Assembly (NCBI GenBank): GCA_001464815.1
Contig: LNDW01000026.1
Coordinates: 1 to 64,000 of the forward strand
From: Betaproteobacteria bacterium Ga0077527
GTDB taxonomy: Bacteria > Pseudomonadota > Gammaproteobacteria > Burkholderiales > SG8-41
Reading direction: 5' to 3'
Length of the DNA: 64,000 bases
The notes under the pieces were generated by a model. The model did not search any database and was not told the DNA's origin. It saw nothing but the letters and a program-made list of their open reading frames with translations. Below, piece by piece: positions 28,008 to 37,445 of this stretch. Position 1 is the first letter of the stretch. Each line of letters begins with the position of its first letter. The position numbers and the translations under genes are program-made.

Positions 28008-29155
28008 TGGAACGTTTTTTTGCGACCTGCCCGCGCGGCCTCGAAGGTGTGCTCGGCGAGGAGTTGCAGTCCCTGTCCGCTTCCAAGGTTGAGCCTGTCG
28101 ATGGCGGTGTCGGGTTCAGCGGCCCCTATGCGCTGTGCCGCACCGTCAACCTGATGAGCCGCATCGCCAGCCGGGTGTTGTGGCGCATCGGCGACGCGCG
28201 TTACCGCAGCGAAATCGACATCTTCAACGCCGCCAAACGCATCCGCTGGGCACAATGGTTCGGCCCGCAACAGACCATCCGTGTCGATACTGCGGCGATC
28301 AAGAGTCCGCTCAACAGCATCGACATCGTCACGCTGCGGGTGAAGGACGCGGTCTGCGACGTGCTGCGGGAAACCGAAGGCGCGCGTCCGGACGTCGATA
28401 CCCGCAACCCCGACGTGCGCATCCATGTCTTCCTCACCCGCGACGAGGCGGTGCTCTATCTCGACACCTCGGGTGATGCGCTGTTCAAGCGCGGCTGGCG
28501 CGGTGCCGCCGGCGAAGCACCGCTGCGCGAGAACCTGGCCGCCGGCATCCTCAAGCTCGCCGGCTGGACACCCGATGTGCCGCTGCTCGATCCGATGTGC
28601 GGCAGCGGCACCTTCCTGATCGAAGCCGTGCTGATGGCCCGCAACCGCGCGCCGGGGCTGGGCCGCCGCTTCGGTTTCGAGAACCTGAAGAACCACGACG
28701 CCAAAACCTGGCAGCAGGAACGTGAACATGCTGCGGCGCAAGAAAATAAATCAATTAAAACAATGACTTATGGTTATGATCGCAGTGGTGATGCAATCGC
28801 CACTGCGCAGCAGAACGTCGCCGCGCTGGGACTGGAAGATGTGATCCCGCTAAAACAGTGCAGCTTCGAAGACTCGAAGCCGCCGCAGCCCTCGGGCCTG
28901 CTCATCACCAACCCGCCCTATGGCGTGCGCCTGGAAGAGCTCGACGACCTCGCCGCCTGGTATCCGGCACTCGGCGACATTCTGAAGCAACGCTATGCGG
29001 GATGGACCGCGCACATTTTCACCGCCGACCTGCGTATCGCCAAGCTGATGCGCCTGCAGCCGTCACGGCGCACACCGTTATTCAACGGCGCGCTGGAGTG
29101 CCGGTTGTTCAGGTATGAGATTGTGGCGGGGAGCCACCGGCGCGAAAAAGGCTAG
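28007..29155 (+). CDS. THUMP-domain class I RNA methyltransferase (RlmL N-terminal/YcbY-like)
   Basis: This 382-residue enzyme methylates RNA, most likely N2 of a 23S rRNA guanine. The N-terminal FATCPRGLEGVLGEEL and the following THUMP domain bind RNA. The methyltransferase has VPLLDPMCGSGTFLIEA (about 192-208) and the NPPY catalytic motif (TNPPYGVRLEEL). It is shorter than E. coli RlmKL because the RlmK half is absent. An AT-rich repeat copy encodes NKSIKTMTYG between helix alpha and the next strand. The gene starts on the last base of the HIRAN stop and overlaps the tail of the TauE gene by four bases. Confidence 0.88.
   Translation: MERFFATCPRGLEGVLGEELQSLSASKVEPVDGGVGFSGPYALCRTVNLMSRIASRVLWRIGDARYRSEIDIFNAAKRIRWAQWFGPQQTIRVDTAAIKSPLNSIDIVTLRVKDAVCDVLRETEGARPDVDTRNPDVRIHVFLTRDEAVLYLDTSGDALFKRGWRGAAGEAPLRENLAAGILKLAGWTPDVPLLDPMCGSGTFLIEAVLMARNRAPGLGRRFGFENLKNHDAKTWQQEREHAAAQENKSIKTMTYGYDRSGDAIATAQQNVAALGLEDVIPLKQCSFEDSKPPQPSGLLITNPPYGVRLEELDDLAAWYPALGDILKQRYAGWTAHIFTADLRIAKLMRLQPSRRTPLFNGALECRLFRYEIVAGSHRREKG
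28744..28773 (+). repeat. Dispersed AT-rich repeat, copy E, inside the RNA methyltransferase gene
   Basis: The core ATCAATTAAAACAATGACTT is the closest copy to consensus together with copy F. It is in frame and free of stops. Confidence 0.65.
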
Positions 29156-29904
29156 GCGCGCATGACCCGCAGAATCAGCGATCCGCCAATCAGCAGCAGC
29201 AGCACGCTGATCACCCTGAGCAGGGTTTCGCGCGAGGCCCTGAGCTGAATGCGGTGGCCGGCCCAGATACCGCCGAGCGCGAAGGGCATCAGCAGCAGCG
29301 CACCGAGTACGCGATCCCACAACATCAGGCCGCCGATCAGGAACACCAGCGCGCGGATCGAGGTCGACAGCAGCACCATGTTCGACAGCGTGGCACGCAG
29401 CACCGCCTTGTCGGGCAGGCGCCGCGACAGGTACACCGCATAGGGCGGCGCGCCGACGCCGAACAGCGTGCCCGCGGCGCCGCCGCTGAAACCGGAGATC
29501 ACCGCCCAGGGATGGCGCGCGATGCCGCCCTGCGGCACACCGGCGTACAGCGAATACAGGCCGTACACACAGAGGAATACGCCGAAGGCGGCGATCGTTG
29601 CCTGCTGCGGAATGGTCACCAGCGCGGTCACACCCGCCACCGCGCCCGCAAGTGAAAACGGTGCCATCCATTTCAGCTCGCCGGTATCTGCATCCTTCGA
29701 AAAGCGCGAGCCCAGCGCGAAGGCCGCCGATACGTCGAGGATCACGCACATCGGCAGCACGAAGGACAGCGGAAAAAAATATGACAGCGCCGGCACCGTG
29801 AACATCGCCGCACCGAAGGCGGTAATGCCGAAGATCACGTACGAAGCACCGACAATCAGCGCGCAGATGGCCCAGGTCGCCAGGCTGAAAGGCAGTCCGT
29901 CCAT
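29152..29904 (-). CDS. TauE/SafE-family membrane transporter
   Basis: This 250-residue protein has eight or so membrane segments. It belongs to the TauE/SafE sulfite exporter family (Pfam PF01925-like). VGASYVIFGITAFGAAMFTVPAL, split at residues 18-40, and GFSGGAAGTLFGVGAPPYAVYL near 137-158 are the duplicated family motifs. The family moves sulfite, sulfonates or other organic anions; the substrate is unknown. Its end overlaps the convergent methyltransferase stop (CTAG shared). Confidence 0.85.
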   Translation of the reverse strand: MDGLPFSLATWAICALIVGASYVIFGITAFGAAMFTVPALSYFFPLSFVLPMCVILDVSAAFALGSRFSKDADTGELKWMAPFSLAGAVAGVTALVTIPQQATIAAFGVFLCVYGLYSLYAGVPQGGIARHPWAVISGFSGGAAGTLFGVGAPPYAVYLSRRLPDKAVLRATLSNMVLLSTSIRALVFLIGGLMLWDRVLGALLLMPFALGGIWAGHRIQLRASRETLLRVISVLLLLIGGSLILRVMRA

Positions 29905-29936
29905 TAATGGAAACGCATCAATAAACGCCCATCAAC

Positions 29937-29965
29937 AAAAACGCCGGCCTTGCAGCCGGCGTTTC
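29937..29965 (-). terminator. Terminator after pilU
   Basis: AAACGCCGGC (29939-29948) pairs with GCCGGCGTTT (29955-29964) around a six-base loop. Reading on the minus strand it ends in a T-rich tail. It lies 19 bases after the pilU stop. Confidence 0.85.
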
Positions 29966-29983
29966 AGTGAACACGGCAGGCGA

Positions 29984-31120
29984 TCAGACAAGATTCAGGT
30001 GCTCGATGCCGGACATCGCGTCCTTGTCCTTGGCGTCCTTGCTGTTCAACTTGATCATCAGCCGCAGCTCGTTCATCGAGTCGGCGTTGCGCAGCGCATC
30101 CTCGTAGCTGATCTGGCCGTCTTCGTAAAGATCGAACAGATGCTGGTCGAAGGTCTGCATGCCCAGTTCGCGCGACTTGGCCATGATGCTCTTGATCTCG
30201 TGCACCTCGCCCTTGAAGATCAGGTCGGCAATCAGCGGTGAATTGAGCAGGATCTCGACCGCGGCGGCACGGCCCTTGCCGTCCTTTTTCGGGATCAGGC
30301 GCTGGGATACCAGTGCACGCACGTTCAGCGACAGGTCCATCAGCAGCTGGTGTTTGCGCTCTTCGGGGAAGAAGTTGATGATCCGGTCCAGTGCCTGGTT
30401 GGCGCTGTTGGCGTGCAGCGTGGCCATCGCCAGGTGGCCGGTCTCGGCGAAGGCGATGGCGTGGTCCATGGTGTCGCGGTCGCGAATTTCGCCAATCAGG
30501 ATCACGTCGGGCGCCTGGCGCAGCGTGTTTTTGAGTGCCGCGTTCCAGGAATCGGTGTCGACGCCGACCTCTCGCTGGGTGACCACGCAGTTCAGGTGGT
30601 CATGCACGTATTCAATCGGATCTTCGATGGTGATGATGTGGCCGTAGCTGTTCTGGTTGCGGTAGCCGATCATCGCCGCCAGCGAAGTCGATTTGCCCGA
30701 GCCCGTGCCGCCGACCATGATGATCAGGCCGCGCTTGGTCATCACCACATCCTTCAGCACCGGCGGCAGCTTCAGATCGTCGAATTTTGGGATTGAGGTG
30801 TTGATGGTCCGCAGCACCATGCCGACGCGGCCCTGCTGCATGAAGGCGTTGACACGGAAACGGCCGATGTCGCCGGGGCTGATCGCGAAGTTGCACTCCT
30901 TGGTCGCCTCGAACTCGCCGGCCTGCTTGTCGTTCATGATTGCGCGCGCCAGCTCGGCGGTGTGCTGGTTGGTCAGCGGCTGGTTCGCCACCGGCGTCAT
31001 CTTGCCGTCGAGCTTGATTGCCGGCGGGAAACCCGTGGTGATGAACAGGTCGGAGGCCTTTTTCGAGACCATCGCCCGCAGCAGGTCGTGCATGAACTTG
31101 ACTGCCTGATCTCTTTCCAT
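29984..31120 (-). CDS. pilU: Type IV pilus retraction ATPase paralogue PilU
   Basis: This 378-residue hexameric ATPase supports pilus retraction and twitching as a partner of PilT. Walker A is GGTGSGKSTSL (about 130-140). The Asp box is in IITIEDPIEYVHDHL, Walker B in PDVILIGEIRDRDTM and the His box in TGHLAMATLHANSANQALDRI. The PilU-specific N-terminus (KFMHDLLRAMVSKKASDLFI) and the extended C-terminus (residues 345-378) distinguish it from PilT. It lies 49 bases downstream of pilT in the same direction. Confidence 0.95.
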   Translation of the reverse strand: MERDQAVKFMHDLLRAMVSKKASDLFITTGFPPAIKLDGKMTPVANQPLTNQHTAELARAIMNDKQAGEFEATKECNFAISPGDIGRFRVNAFMQQGRVGMVLRTINTSIPKFDDLKLPPVLKDVVMTKRGLIIMVGGTGSGKSTSLAAMIGYRNQNSYGHIITIEDPIEYVHDHLNCVVTQREVGVDTDSWNAALKNTLRQAPDVILIGEIRDRDTMDHAIAFAETGHLAMATLHANSANQALDRIINFFPEERKHQLLMDLSLNVRALVSQRLIPKKDGKGRAAAVEILLNSPLIADLIFKGEVHEIKSIMAKSRELGMQTFDQHLFDLYEDGQISYEDALRNADSMNELRLMIKLNSKDAKDKDAMSGIEHLNLV

Positions 31121-31169
31121 GCCTTGCTCCCTTGATTCCCTTGTGGTGTCGCGCCAGCCGCCGCGGCGG

Positions 31170-32210
31170 TCAGCGGAACGAGTCCTTGTTCATCGCCTTG
31201 CCGCGCGCCTCGTCAACCGAGACGATGTTGCGCTTGACCAGGTCCTGCAGGTTCTGGTCGAGCGTCTGCATGCCGAGCTGCGCGCCGGTCTGGATCGCCG
31301 AATACATCTGCGCGACCTTGTTCTCGCGGATCAGGTTGCGGATCGCCGGCGTGCCGACCATGATCTCGTGCGCCGCGGCACGTCCGCTGCCGTCCTTGGT
31401 CTTGAGCAGCGTCTGCGAGATCACCGCGCGCAACGATTCCGACAGCATCGCGCGCATCATTTCCTTTTCCTCCGCCGGGAATACGTCGATGATCCGGTCG
31501 ATGGTCTTGGCCGCGGAACTGGTGTGCAGCGTGCCGAACACCAGGTGGCCGGTTTCAGCGGCGGTCAGCGCGAGGCGGATGGTTTCAAGGTCACGCATCT
31601 CGCCAACCAGGATGATGTCCGGATCCTCGCGCAGTGCCGAGCGCAGCGCGTTGGAGAAGGACAGCGTATGCGGGCCGACCTCACGCTGGTTGATCAGGCA
31701 CTTTTTTGATTCGTGGACGAACTCGATCGGGTCTTCCACCGTCAGGATGTGGCCCTGTTCGTTTTCGTTGATGTGGTTGATGATCGCCGCCAGCGTGGTC
31801 GATTTGCCCGACCCCGTCGGCCCGGTGACCAGCACCACGCCACGCGGCTGGTTGGCAATCTCGGTGAATACCTTGGGCGCCTTCAGATCCTCAAGGCTCA
31901 ATACCTTCGACGGAATGGTCCGGAACACCGCGCCGGCGCCACGCTGCTGGACAAAGGCGTTGACGCGGAAACGTGCCAGGTTGGGAATCGAGAACGAGAA
32001 GTCGCACTCGAGGTTTTCCTCGTAGAACTTGCGCTGGCCGTCGTTCATGATGTCGTAGACCATCGCATGGACATCCTTGTGCTCCAGCGCCGGCAGGTTG
32101 ATGCGACGCACGTCACCGTGCACGCGGATCATCGGCGGCAGGCCGGAAGACAGGTGCAGGTCGGAGGCCTTGTTTTTGACAACGAAGGCCAGCAGTTCGG
32201 AGATGTCCAT
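31170..32210 (-). CDS. pilT: Type IV pilus retraction ATPase PilT
   Basis: This 346-residue motor depolymerises pilin filaments to drive twitching motility. Walker A is TGPTGSGKSTTLAA, the Asp box ILTVEDPIEFVH, Walker B PDIILVGEMRDLETI and the His box TGHLVFGTLHTSSAAKTIDRI. AIRNLIRENKVAQ is the PilT-specific retraction motif near residue 285. It is first in the pilTU unit and diverges from the yggS gene across 118 bases. Confidence 0.97.
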   Translation of the reverse strand: MDISELLAFVVKNKASDLHLSSGLPPMIRVHGDVRRINLPALEHKDVHAMVYDIMNDGQRKFYEENLECDFSFSIPNLARFRVNAFVQQRGAGAVFRTIPSKVLSLEDLKAPKVFTEIANQPRGVVLVTGPTGSGKSTTLAAIINHINENEQGHILTVEDPIEFVHESKKCLINQREVGPHTLSFSNALRSALREDPDIILVGEMRDLETIRLALTAAETGHLVFGTLHTSSAAKTIDRIIDVFPAEEKEMMRAMLSESLRAVISQTLLKTKDGSGRAAAHEIMVGTPAIRNLIRENKVAQMYSAIQTGAQLGMQTLDQNLQDLVKRNIVSVDEARGKAMNKDSFR

Positions 32211-32328
32211 TTATAATTCCCGGGAGAGTGGGCAGAGCACGAGGGAACTTCTTATTTTGCGCCGGTTTCCAAACTGAAAATCGTGCCTCCAAGCCTCGTG
32301 TCTGCAAGCCTTTGAGCGCACTGAAATT

Positions 32329-33009
32329 ATGGTCACAATCTCTGACAACTTGCAAGCCGTCAGGACACGCATCGCGCAGGCGGCCGCGGCCGCAAACCGC
32401 CTGCCGCACAGCATTCTGCTGCTGGCGGTCAGCAAGACTTTCGGAGCCGCCGAAATCGAACAGGCCTGGCGTGCCGGGCAACGCGCTTTCGGCGAAAATT
32501 TCGTGCAGGAAGGCGTTACAAAAATCACCTCGCTTTCAACGCTCGCCATCGAATGGCATTTCATCGGCCCGCTCCAGAGCAACAAGACGCGCCCCGTTGC
32601 CGAGCATTTCGCCTGGGTGCACAGCATCGAGCGCGAAAAGATCGCGCGCCGCCTCAACGACGCGCGGTCGCCGCAGTTGCCGCCGCTGAACGTGCTGATC
32701 CAGGTCAACGTCAGCGGCGAATCGACCAAAAGCGGGGTTGCACCCGGTGAGGAGGTTGCGCTGGCTGCGGCAATCCGCGACATGCCGCGGCTACGGCTGC
32801 GCGGCCTGATGACGATTCCGGAACCCAACCCCGATCCGGCGATCCAGCGTGAGCGTTTTGCACGGTTGCGCCTGCTGCTCGAAGGCCTGCGTGCCGATCA
32901 TCCGGCGGCCGACACCCTGTCGATGGGAATGTCCGCCGACCTTGAGGCAGCCATCGCCGAGGGGTCGACGCTGGTGCGCGTCGGCACCGCAATTTTCGGG
33001 AATCGTTAG
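32329..33009 (+). CDS. YggS-family PLP homeostasis protein (PLPBP)
   Basis: This 226-residue alanine-racemase-N-fold protein binds pyridoxal phosphate and buffers it. The PLP lysine is in LLAVSKTF (about 34-41). GENFVQEG, WHFIGPLQSNKTRP and LSMGMSADLEAAIAEGSTLVRVGTAIFG are the family blocks. It has no enzymatic activity of its own as far as known. The order pilT-yggS-proC-yggT is conserved in many Proteobacteria. Confidence 0.93.
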   Translation: MVTISDNLQAVRTRIAQAAAAANRLPHSILLLAVSKTFGAAEIEQAWRAGQRAFGENFVQEGVTKITSLSTLAIEWHFIGPLQSNKTRPVAEHFAWVHSIEREKIARRLNDARSPQLPPLNVLIQVNVSGESTKSGVAPGEEVALAAAIRDMPRLRLRGLMTIPEPNPDPAIQRERFARLRLLLEGLRADHPAADTLSMGMSADLEAAIAEGSTLVRVGTAIFGNR

Positions 33010-33031
33010 GCGCCGGCCGGAAATCGCTACG

Positions 33032-33037
33032 TATAAT
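33032..33037 (+). promoter_or_regulatory. -10-like TATAAT upstream of proC
   Basis: A perfect TATAAT is located 61 bases before the chosen proC start. No clear -35 box is seen. Confidence 0.35.
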
Positions 33038-33098
33038 GTCAGTGGAGCAGTAATGCACGGTGATACTGCTCCGCCACCCTGAATCACGAACCCTCATC

Positions 33099-33935
33099 AT
33101 GAATATCCTGTTCATTGGCGGCGGCAACATGGCCGCCGCGATCATCGGCGGCCTCATTGCCAAGGGCTGGCCCGCGGCCAGCCTTTGCGCGGTCGACGTG
33201 CTGCCCGCCGCGCTGGAGGCGCTGCGCAACCGCTACGGTATCCGCACCAGCGGCGATGCCACGACCGAGGCGGGTCATGCCGACTGCGTGGTGCTTGCGG
33301 TCAAACCCCAGCAATTGCGCACGGTGGCGCAGTCATTGGCGCCGGTGGTCGACGGCCGGCTGGTGCTGAGCATTGCCGCCGGCATCCGTGGCGCCGACCT
33401 CGCACGCTGGCTCGGCGGCAAGGCGCGCGTGGTGCGGGCGATGCCAAACACGCCGGCACTGGTCGGTGCCGGGATCAGCGGCCTCCATGCCATGCCCGGC
33501 GTCAGCAGTGAGCAGCGCAAAAACGCCGAGAGCGTGCTCGCCGCCGTCGGTGAAACCTTCTGGGTCGATGACGAGCAGGCGCTCGACGCGGTGACCGCAG
33601 TTTCGGGCAGCGGTCCGGCCTATGTGTTCTATTTCATCGAGTCCCTGGAGCAGGCGGCGCGTGAACTGGGGCTGGAGGCGGAAGCGGCCCGGCGCAGCGC
33701 ACTGGCCACTTTCGCCGGAGCGGTGAAGCTGGCACTGGCCAGCGACGCTGATCCGGCCACGCTGCGCGCAAGAGTGACTTCGAAGGGCGGCACCACCGAG
33801 CGCGCGATCGCGCTGCTCGAGGAATCCGCGGTCAAAGCGGCACTGATCCGGGCGGTGCGTGGCGCGCAGCAGCGCTCGGTCGAACTGGGCGATGAACTCG
33901 GCCGGGACAACGCAGCCCCCGACAACAAGAACTGA
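33099..33935 (+). CDS. proC: Pyrroline-5-carboxylate reductase ProC
   Basis: This 278-residue enzyme reduces pyrroline-5-carboxylate to proline with NAD(P)H, the last step of proline synthesis. The Rossmann motif is FIGGGNMAAAIIGG at the N-terminus. MPNTPALVGAG near 110 and VSGSGPAYVF near 166 complete the active site. ATG 33099 is chosen because the Rossmann strand begins there; the in-frame upstream ATG adds 13 unrelated residues. yggT follows two bases after the stop. Confidence 0.96.
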   Translation: MNILFIGGGNMAAAIIGGLIAKGWPAASLCAVDVLPAALEALRNRYGIRTSGDATTEAGHADCVVLAVKPQQLRTVAQSLAPVVDGRLVLSIAAGIRGADLARWLGGKARVVRAMPNTPALVGAGISGLHAMPGVSSEQRKNAESVLAAVGETFWVDDEQALDAVTAVSGSGPAYVFYFIESLEQAARELGLEAEAARRSALATFAGAVKLALASDADPATLRARVTSKGGTTERAIALLEESAVKAALIRAVRGAQQRSVELGDELGRDNAAPDNKN

Positions 33936-33937
33936 CC

Positions 33938-34516
33938 ATGCTCGCCGAAGCCCTGATCTTTCTGGTGCAGGTGGCCTTCGGCCTGCTCACCGTCGCGCTG
34001 CTGCTGCGCTTTTACCTGCAGTGGGTGCGCGCGCCGTACCGCAACCCGCTGGCCGACTTTGTCAACGCGCTGACCGATTTCATGGTGCGCCCGGCACGGC
34101 GGGTGATTCCCGGACTGTGGGGCATCGACCTGCCGACCCTGCTGCTGGCCTGGCTGATGCAGCTGCTGGAGTGGCTGGCAACCCTGCAGATCCGCGGCTT
34201 CAGCTGGAGCCACGAAGCCGGCATCACCGTTGCCGCGCTGGCGGCATTGGCGGTGATCGCCGTGATCAAGATGCTGATCTATATCGTGATGTTCGCCACG
34301 TTGCTGCAGGCTGTGCTGTCGTGGATCAATCCCGGCAGCCCGGTGGCGCCGCTGCTTGATGCGATGAGCCGGCCCTTCCTGCGTCTGTTCCGGCAGCGTA
34401 TCCCGCCGATCGGCAACGTCGATCTGTCCCCGCTGTTCCTGATCATCGCCTGCCAATTGCTGCTGATGCTGCCATTGGCCTGGCTGGAAGCCGCGGCAAT
34501 GGGTTTATTGCGCTGA
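33938..34516 (+). CDS. YggT family integral membrane protein
   Basis: This 192-residue protein carries two YggT repeats. Each has a pair of membrane helices around a conserved Arg/Pro turn (LLRFYLQWVRAPYRNPLADFV near 25-45; LSWINPGSPVAPLLDAMSRPFLRLFR near 128-153). YggT proteins are linked to osmotic and potassium stress and to cell division in other bacteria. It is co-translated with proC and overlaps the convergent cardiolipin synthase tail by 12 bases. Confidence 0.9.
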   Translation: MLAEALIFLVQVAFGLLTVALLLRFYLQWVRAPYRNPLADFVNALTDFMVRPARRVIPGLWGIDLPTLLLAWLMQLLEWLATLQIRGFSWSHEAGITVAALAALAVIAVIKMLIYIVMFATLLQAVLSWINPGSPVAPLLDAMSRPFLRLFRQRIPPIGNVDLSPLFLIIACQLLLMLPLAWLEAAAMGLLR

Positions 34517-35977
34517 TCCGTCCTGATCATCGTCCTCGCTGCCGCGGCGCAGATGCCAGGCGCGCACCAAAAGCGTCACGCCGATCCACAAGGCCAGCAA
34601 AGCCATTGGCAGCGTCACCGCCAGAGGCACCATCACCGCGAGCAGTGCCAGCAGCAGGAATCCCAGCGCAACGCCGCTCATCATCCCCGCTTCGGCCGGC
34701 CCGAGTATCCGCCAACTGCTGAAGGCGGCGCCCACGGTATTGCCGATACGCAAGGCGTCCGCCGCCGCCCGCGCGGCGCGGCCACCACGGCCGCTTCGCC
34801 CACCCGGACGGGCCGGAACCTTTTGCACGCGGCGCACCTGCTGTCGCGGGCCGAGCAGGATTTCGGTGGCATTACCGAGATCTTCCTCGTAGATTTCCTG
34901 CATCCTCGTGGCACAGCCCTGGTCTTCAAAAGCGACATCCAGCTCGTAATTGCCGATCCAGCTTGCCAGGTTCAGGTTGGTCGAACCGACGCGCGCCCAG
35001 CGGCTGTCCGCCACCGCAGTCTTGGCATGCAGCATCGAACCATTCCACTCGAAAACGCGGATGCCGGCCTCCAGCAGCGGCCGGTAGCCGGCGCGCGAGA
35101 TGCCGCCCACCATGGGCAGATCACTCGCACCCGGCACCAGCAGACGCACATCCACGCCATCACGCGCCGCCGCGCGCAGCGCCTGGACATAGGTCGGGAT
35201 GCCGACAAAATAGGCGTCGGTCAGCCACAGCGTTTCCCGGGCCAGTGCTGCGATCATCTGATCCATGCGGTAGAGCCCGGCGAGGCTGGGCTGCGTGGCC
35301 AGTACACGCAGGGCCACTTCGCCGGCGGGCGCGGGGGGGGGTGATGCGGAGGCATCGGCAGCCTGACCGCCGCAGGCCGTCCAGGTCTGCGCGAAAGCCT
35401 GAACAATATCGGCCACCGCGGGACCGCGGATTTCGATGCCGGTGTCGCGCCAGGGTGGCACGCCCCGCCGCGCATCGCCCTCCCAGCGCTGATCGATGCA
35501 CAATCCAGAAACGAAGCCTGTCTCGCCATCCACAGCGACCATCTTGCGGTGGTCCCGCGTCATCCAGCCAAAGGGGCTGTCGAGGCGGGGCGGATTGAAG
35601 CAACGCACCTCGACACCGGCTTCGGCCAGCGGCAGCAGCAGCCTTGAGCTGCCGATGCCGAGGCCACCCATCCAATCGTAAATCACGCGCACCACGACAC
35701 CGGCGCGGGCGCGCTCGGCGAGTGCTTCGGCAAAACGGCGGCCGGTGGCGTCGTCGGCGATCAGGTAATTCTCGAATAGCACACTGCGGCGCGCAGCGGC
35801 GATCGCCGACAGCCAGGCCGGATAGTTTTCGGCGGCATCACGCAGTATGCGCACCGAATTGCCGGCCACCAACGGCGCACCGGCTGCGCGCGCCAGCATC
35901 CGCTCGGCGGCGAGGCGCAGCTCGGCCGCGGGCCGGGAAACCGGAAAGCGGCGCTGCTGGGCTGGGGGTGCGTTCAT
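34505..35977 (-). CDS. clsB: Cardiolipin synthase ClsB-like phospholipase D family enzyme
   Basis: This 490-residue PLD-superfamily enzyme probably makes cardiolipin from phosphatidylglycerol. The first HKD motif is DHRKMVAVDGETGFVSG (about 137-153) and the second is LHAKTAVADSRWARVGSTNLN (about 316-336). Unlike ClsA it lacks an N-terminal membrane pair. Instead it ends with two hydrophobic helices (about 435-478), which is unusual for ClsB and could anchor it. A Gly/Pro run near residue 210 lies over a GC-homopolymer-rich tract (35327-35345). The neighbouring rng lies 13 bases upstream. Confidence 0.85.
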   Translation of the reverse strand: MNAPPAQQRRFPVSRPAAELRLAAERMLARAAGAPLVAGNSVRILRDAAENYPAWLSAIAAARRSVLFENYLIADDATGRRFAEALAERARAGVVVRVIYDWMGGLGIGSSRLLLPLAEAGVEVRCFNPPRLDSPFGWMTRDHRKMVAVDGETGFVSGLCIDQRWEGDARRGVPPWRDTGIEIRGPAVADIVQAFAQTWTACGGQAADASASPPPAPAGEVALRVLATQPSLAGLYRMDQMIAALARETLWLTDAYFVGIPTYVQALRAAARDGVDVRLLVPGASDLPMVGGISRAGYRPLLEAGIRVFEWNGSMLHAKTAVADSRWARVGSTNLNLASWIGNYELDVAFEDQGCATRMQEIYEEDLGNATEILLGPRQQVRRVQKVPARPGGRSGRGGRAARAAADALRIGNTVGAAFSSWRILGPAEAGMMSGVALGFLLLALLAVMVPLAVTLPMALLALWIGVTLLVRAWHLRRGSEDDDQDGSAQ

Positions 35978-35990
35978 CCCGGCGATCGCG

Positions 35991-37445
35991 CTACATCAGC
36001 ACGATGTCGAACTGTTCCTGGTTATACGCCGACTCGACCTGCAGCGAGATCGGCTTGCCGATGAAGTCCGACAACATCGCCAGATTGTGTGATTCCTCGT
36101 CGAGGAACATGTCGATTACCTGCTGCGAACCGAGGATGCGGAACTCACGCGCATCGAACTGGCGTGATTCGCGCAGGATCTCGCGCAACGCCTCAAAACA
36201 TACGGTCTGCGCGGTCTTCAGTTCACCGCGGCCAGAGCAGGTCGGGCAGGGTTCGCACAACACGTGGGCGAGGCTCTCCCGGGTGCGCTTGCGTGTCATC
36301 TCGACCAGGCCGAGCTGGGTGAATCCGTTCACCGTCATCCGCGTGCGGTCACGCGCCAGTGCCTTGCGGAATTCGTTGAGCACGGCATTGCGGTGCTCTT
36401 CACTGTCCATGTCGATGAAATCGATGATCACGATGCCACCGAGGTTGCGCAGCCGCAACTGCCTGGCGATGATTTGCGAGGCCTCGAGATTGGTCTTGAA
36501 GATGGTGTCATCGAAAGTGCGGCCGCCGACAAAACCTCCGGTATTGACATCCACGGTGGTCAGCGCCTCGGTCTGGTCGATGATCAGGTAGCCGCCGGAC
36601 TTGAGGTCGACGCGGCGCGCCAGCGCGCGCTCGATGTCGGCCTCGACGTTGTGCAGGTCGAACAGCGGGCGCTCGCCCTGATAATGCACGACACGCTGCA
36701 GCACATTGGGCATGAAACTGCCGGCGAACTGGCACATCGCCTGGTAGGTCTCGCGTGAATCGACGTGGATGCGGCCAGTCTCCTCGTTGGCAAAATCACG
36801 CAGCACGCGCAGGCTCAGCGGCAAGTCACGGTAGAGCAGCGTCAGTGGCGCCGCGGTGCGTGCCTGCGCCTGGATGTCCAGCCACAGCTTGCGCAGGTAT
36901 TCGACGTCGGAGGCCAGCTCGCGGTCGCTGGCCGCCTCGGCCATGGTGCGGATGATGTAACCGCCCTTCTCGTCAGCCGGCAACAGCTGCTGCAGCTTGT
37001 CGCGCAGATGGACGCGTTCCTCTTCGTCCTCGATGCGCTGAGAGATACCGATATGCGACTCCTGCGGCAAGTAGACCAGCAGGCGGCCGGCGATACTGAT
37101 CTGTGTCGACAGCCGGGCACCCTTGGTGCCGATCGGATCCTTGATCACCTGAACCAGCAGGCTCTGCCCTTCATTGAGCAGCCTTTCGATCGGCAGCCCT
37201 GTCTCGCCATTGACACGGTTGCCCCAGATGTCGGCGACGTGCAGGAATGCCGCGCGTTCACCACCGATGTCGACAAAAGCCGACTGCATGCCGGGCAGCA
37301 CACGCACCACCTTGCCCATGTATATATTGCTGACAAAACCGCGCGCGGAAGCACGCTCGATATGGAGCTCCTGGGTCACACCGTGCTCGATCAGCGCGAC
37401 ACGGGTTTCCTGCGGCGTAACGTTGATCAGGATGTCTTCGCTCAT
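35991..37445 (-). CDS. rng: Ribonuclease G
   Basis: This 484-residue endoribonuclease matures 16S rRNA 5' ends and trims some mRNAs. The N-terminus SEDILINVTPQETRVALIEHG and the S1 domain (VSNIYMGKVVRVLPGMQSAF, split around 38-57) are RNase G-type. The catalytic Asp residues are in VDVNTGGFVG and IIDFIDMDSEEHR, and CEPCPTCSGRGELK is the zinc-link. The RNase E C-terminal scaffold is absent. Its ATG overlaps the maf stop by four bases. Confidence 0.96.
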   Translation of the reverse strand: MSEDILINVTPQETRVALIEHGVTQELHIERASARGFVSNIYMGKVVRVLPGMQSAFVDIGGERAAFLHVADIWGNRVNGETGLPIERLLNEGQSLLVQVIKDPIGTKGARLSTQISIAGRLLVYLPQESHIGISQRIEDEEERVHLRDKLQQLLPADEKGGYIIRTMAEAASDRELASDVEYLRKLWLDIQAQARTAAPLTLLYRDLPLSLRVLRDFANEETGRIHVDSRETYQAMCQFAGSFMPNVLQRVVHYQGERPLFDLHNVEADIERALARRVDLKSGGYLIIDQTEALTTVDVNTGGFVGGRTFDDTIFKTNLEASQIIARQLRLRNLGGIVIIDFIDMDSEEHRNAVLNEFRKALARDRTRMTVNGFTQLGLVEMTRKRTRESLAHVLCEPCPTCSGRGELKTAQTVCFEALREILRESRQFDAREFRILGSQQVIDMFLDEESHNLAMLSDFIGKPISLQVESAYNQEQFDIVLM

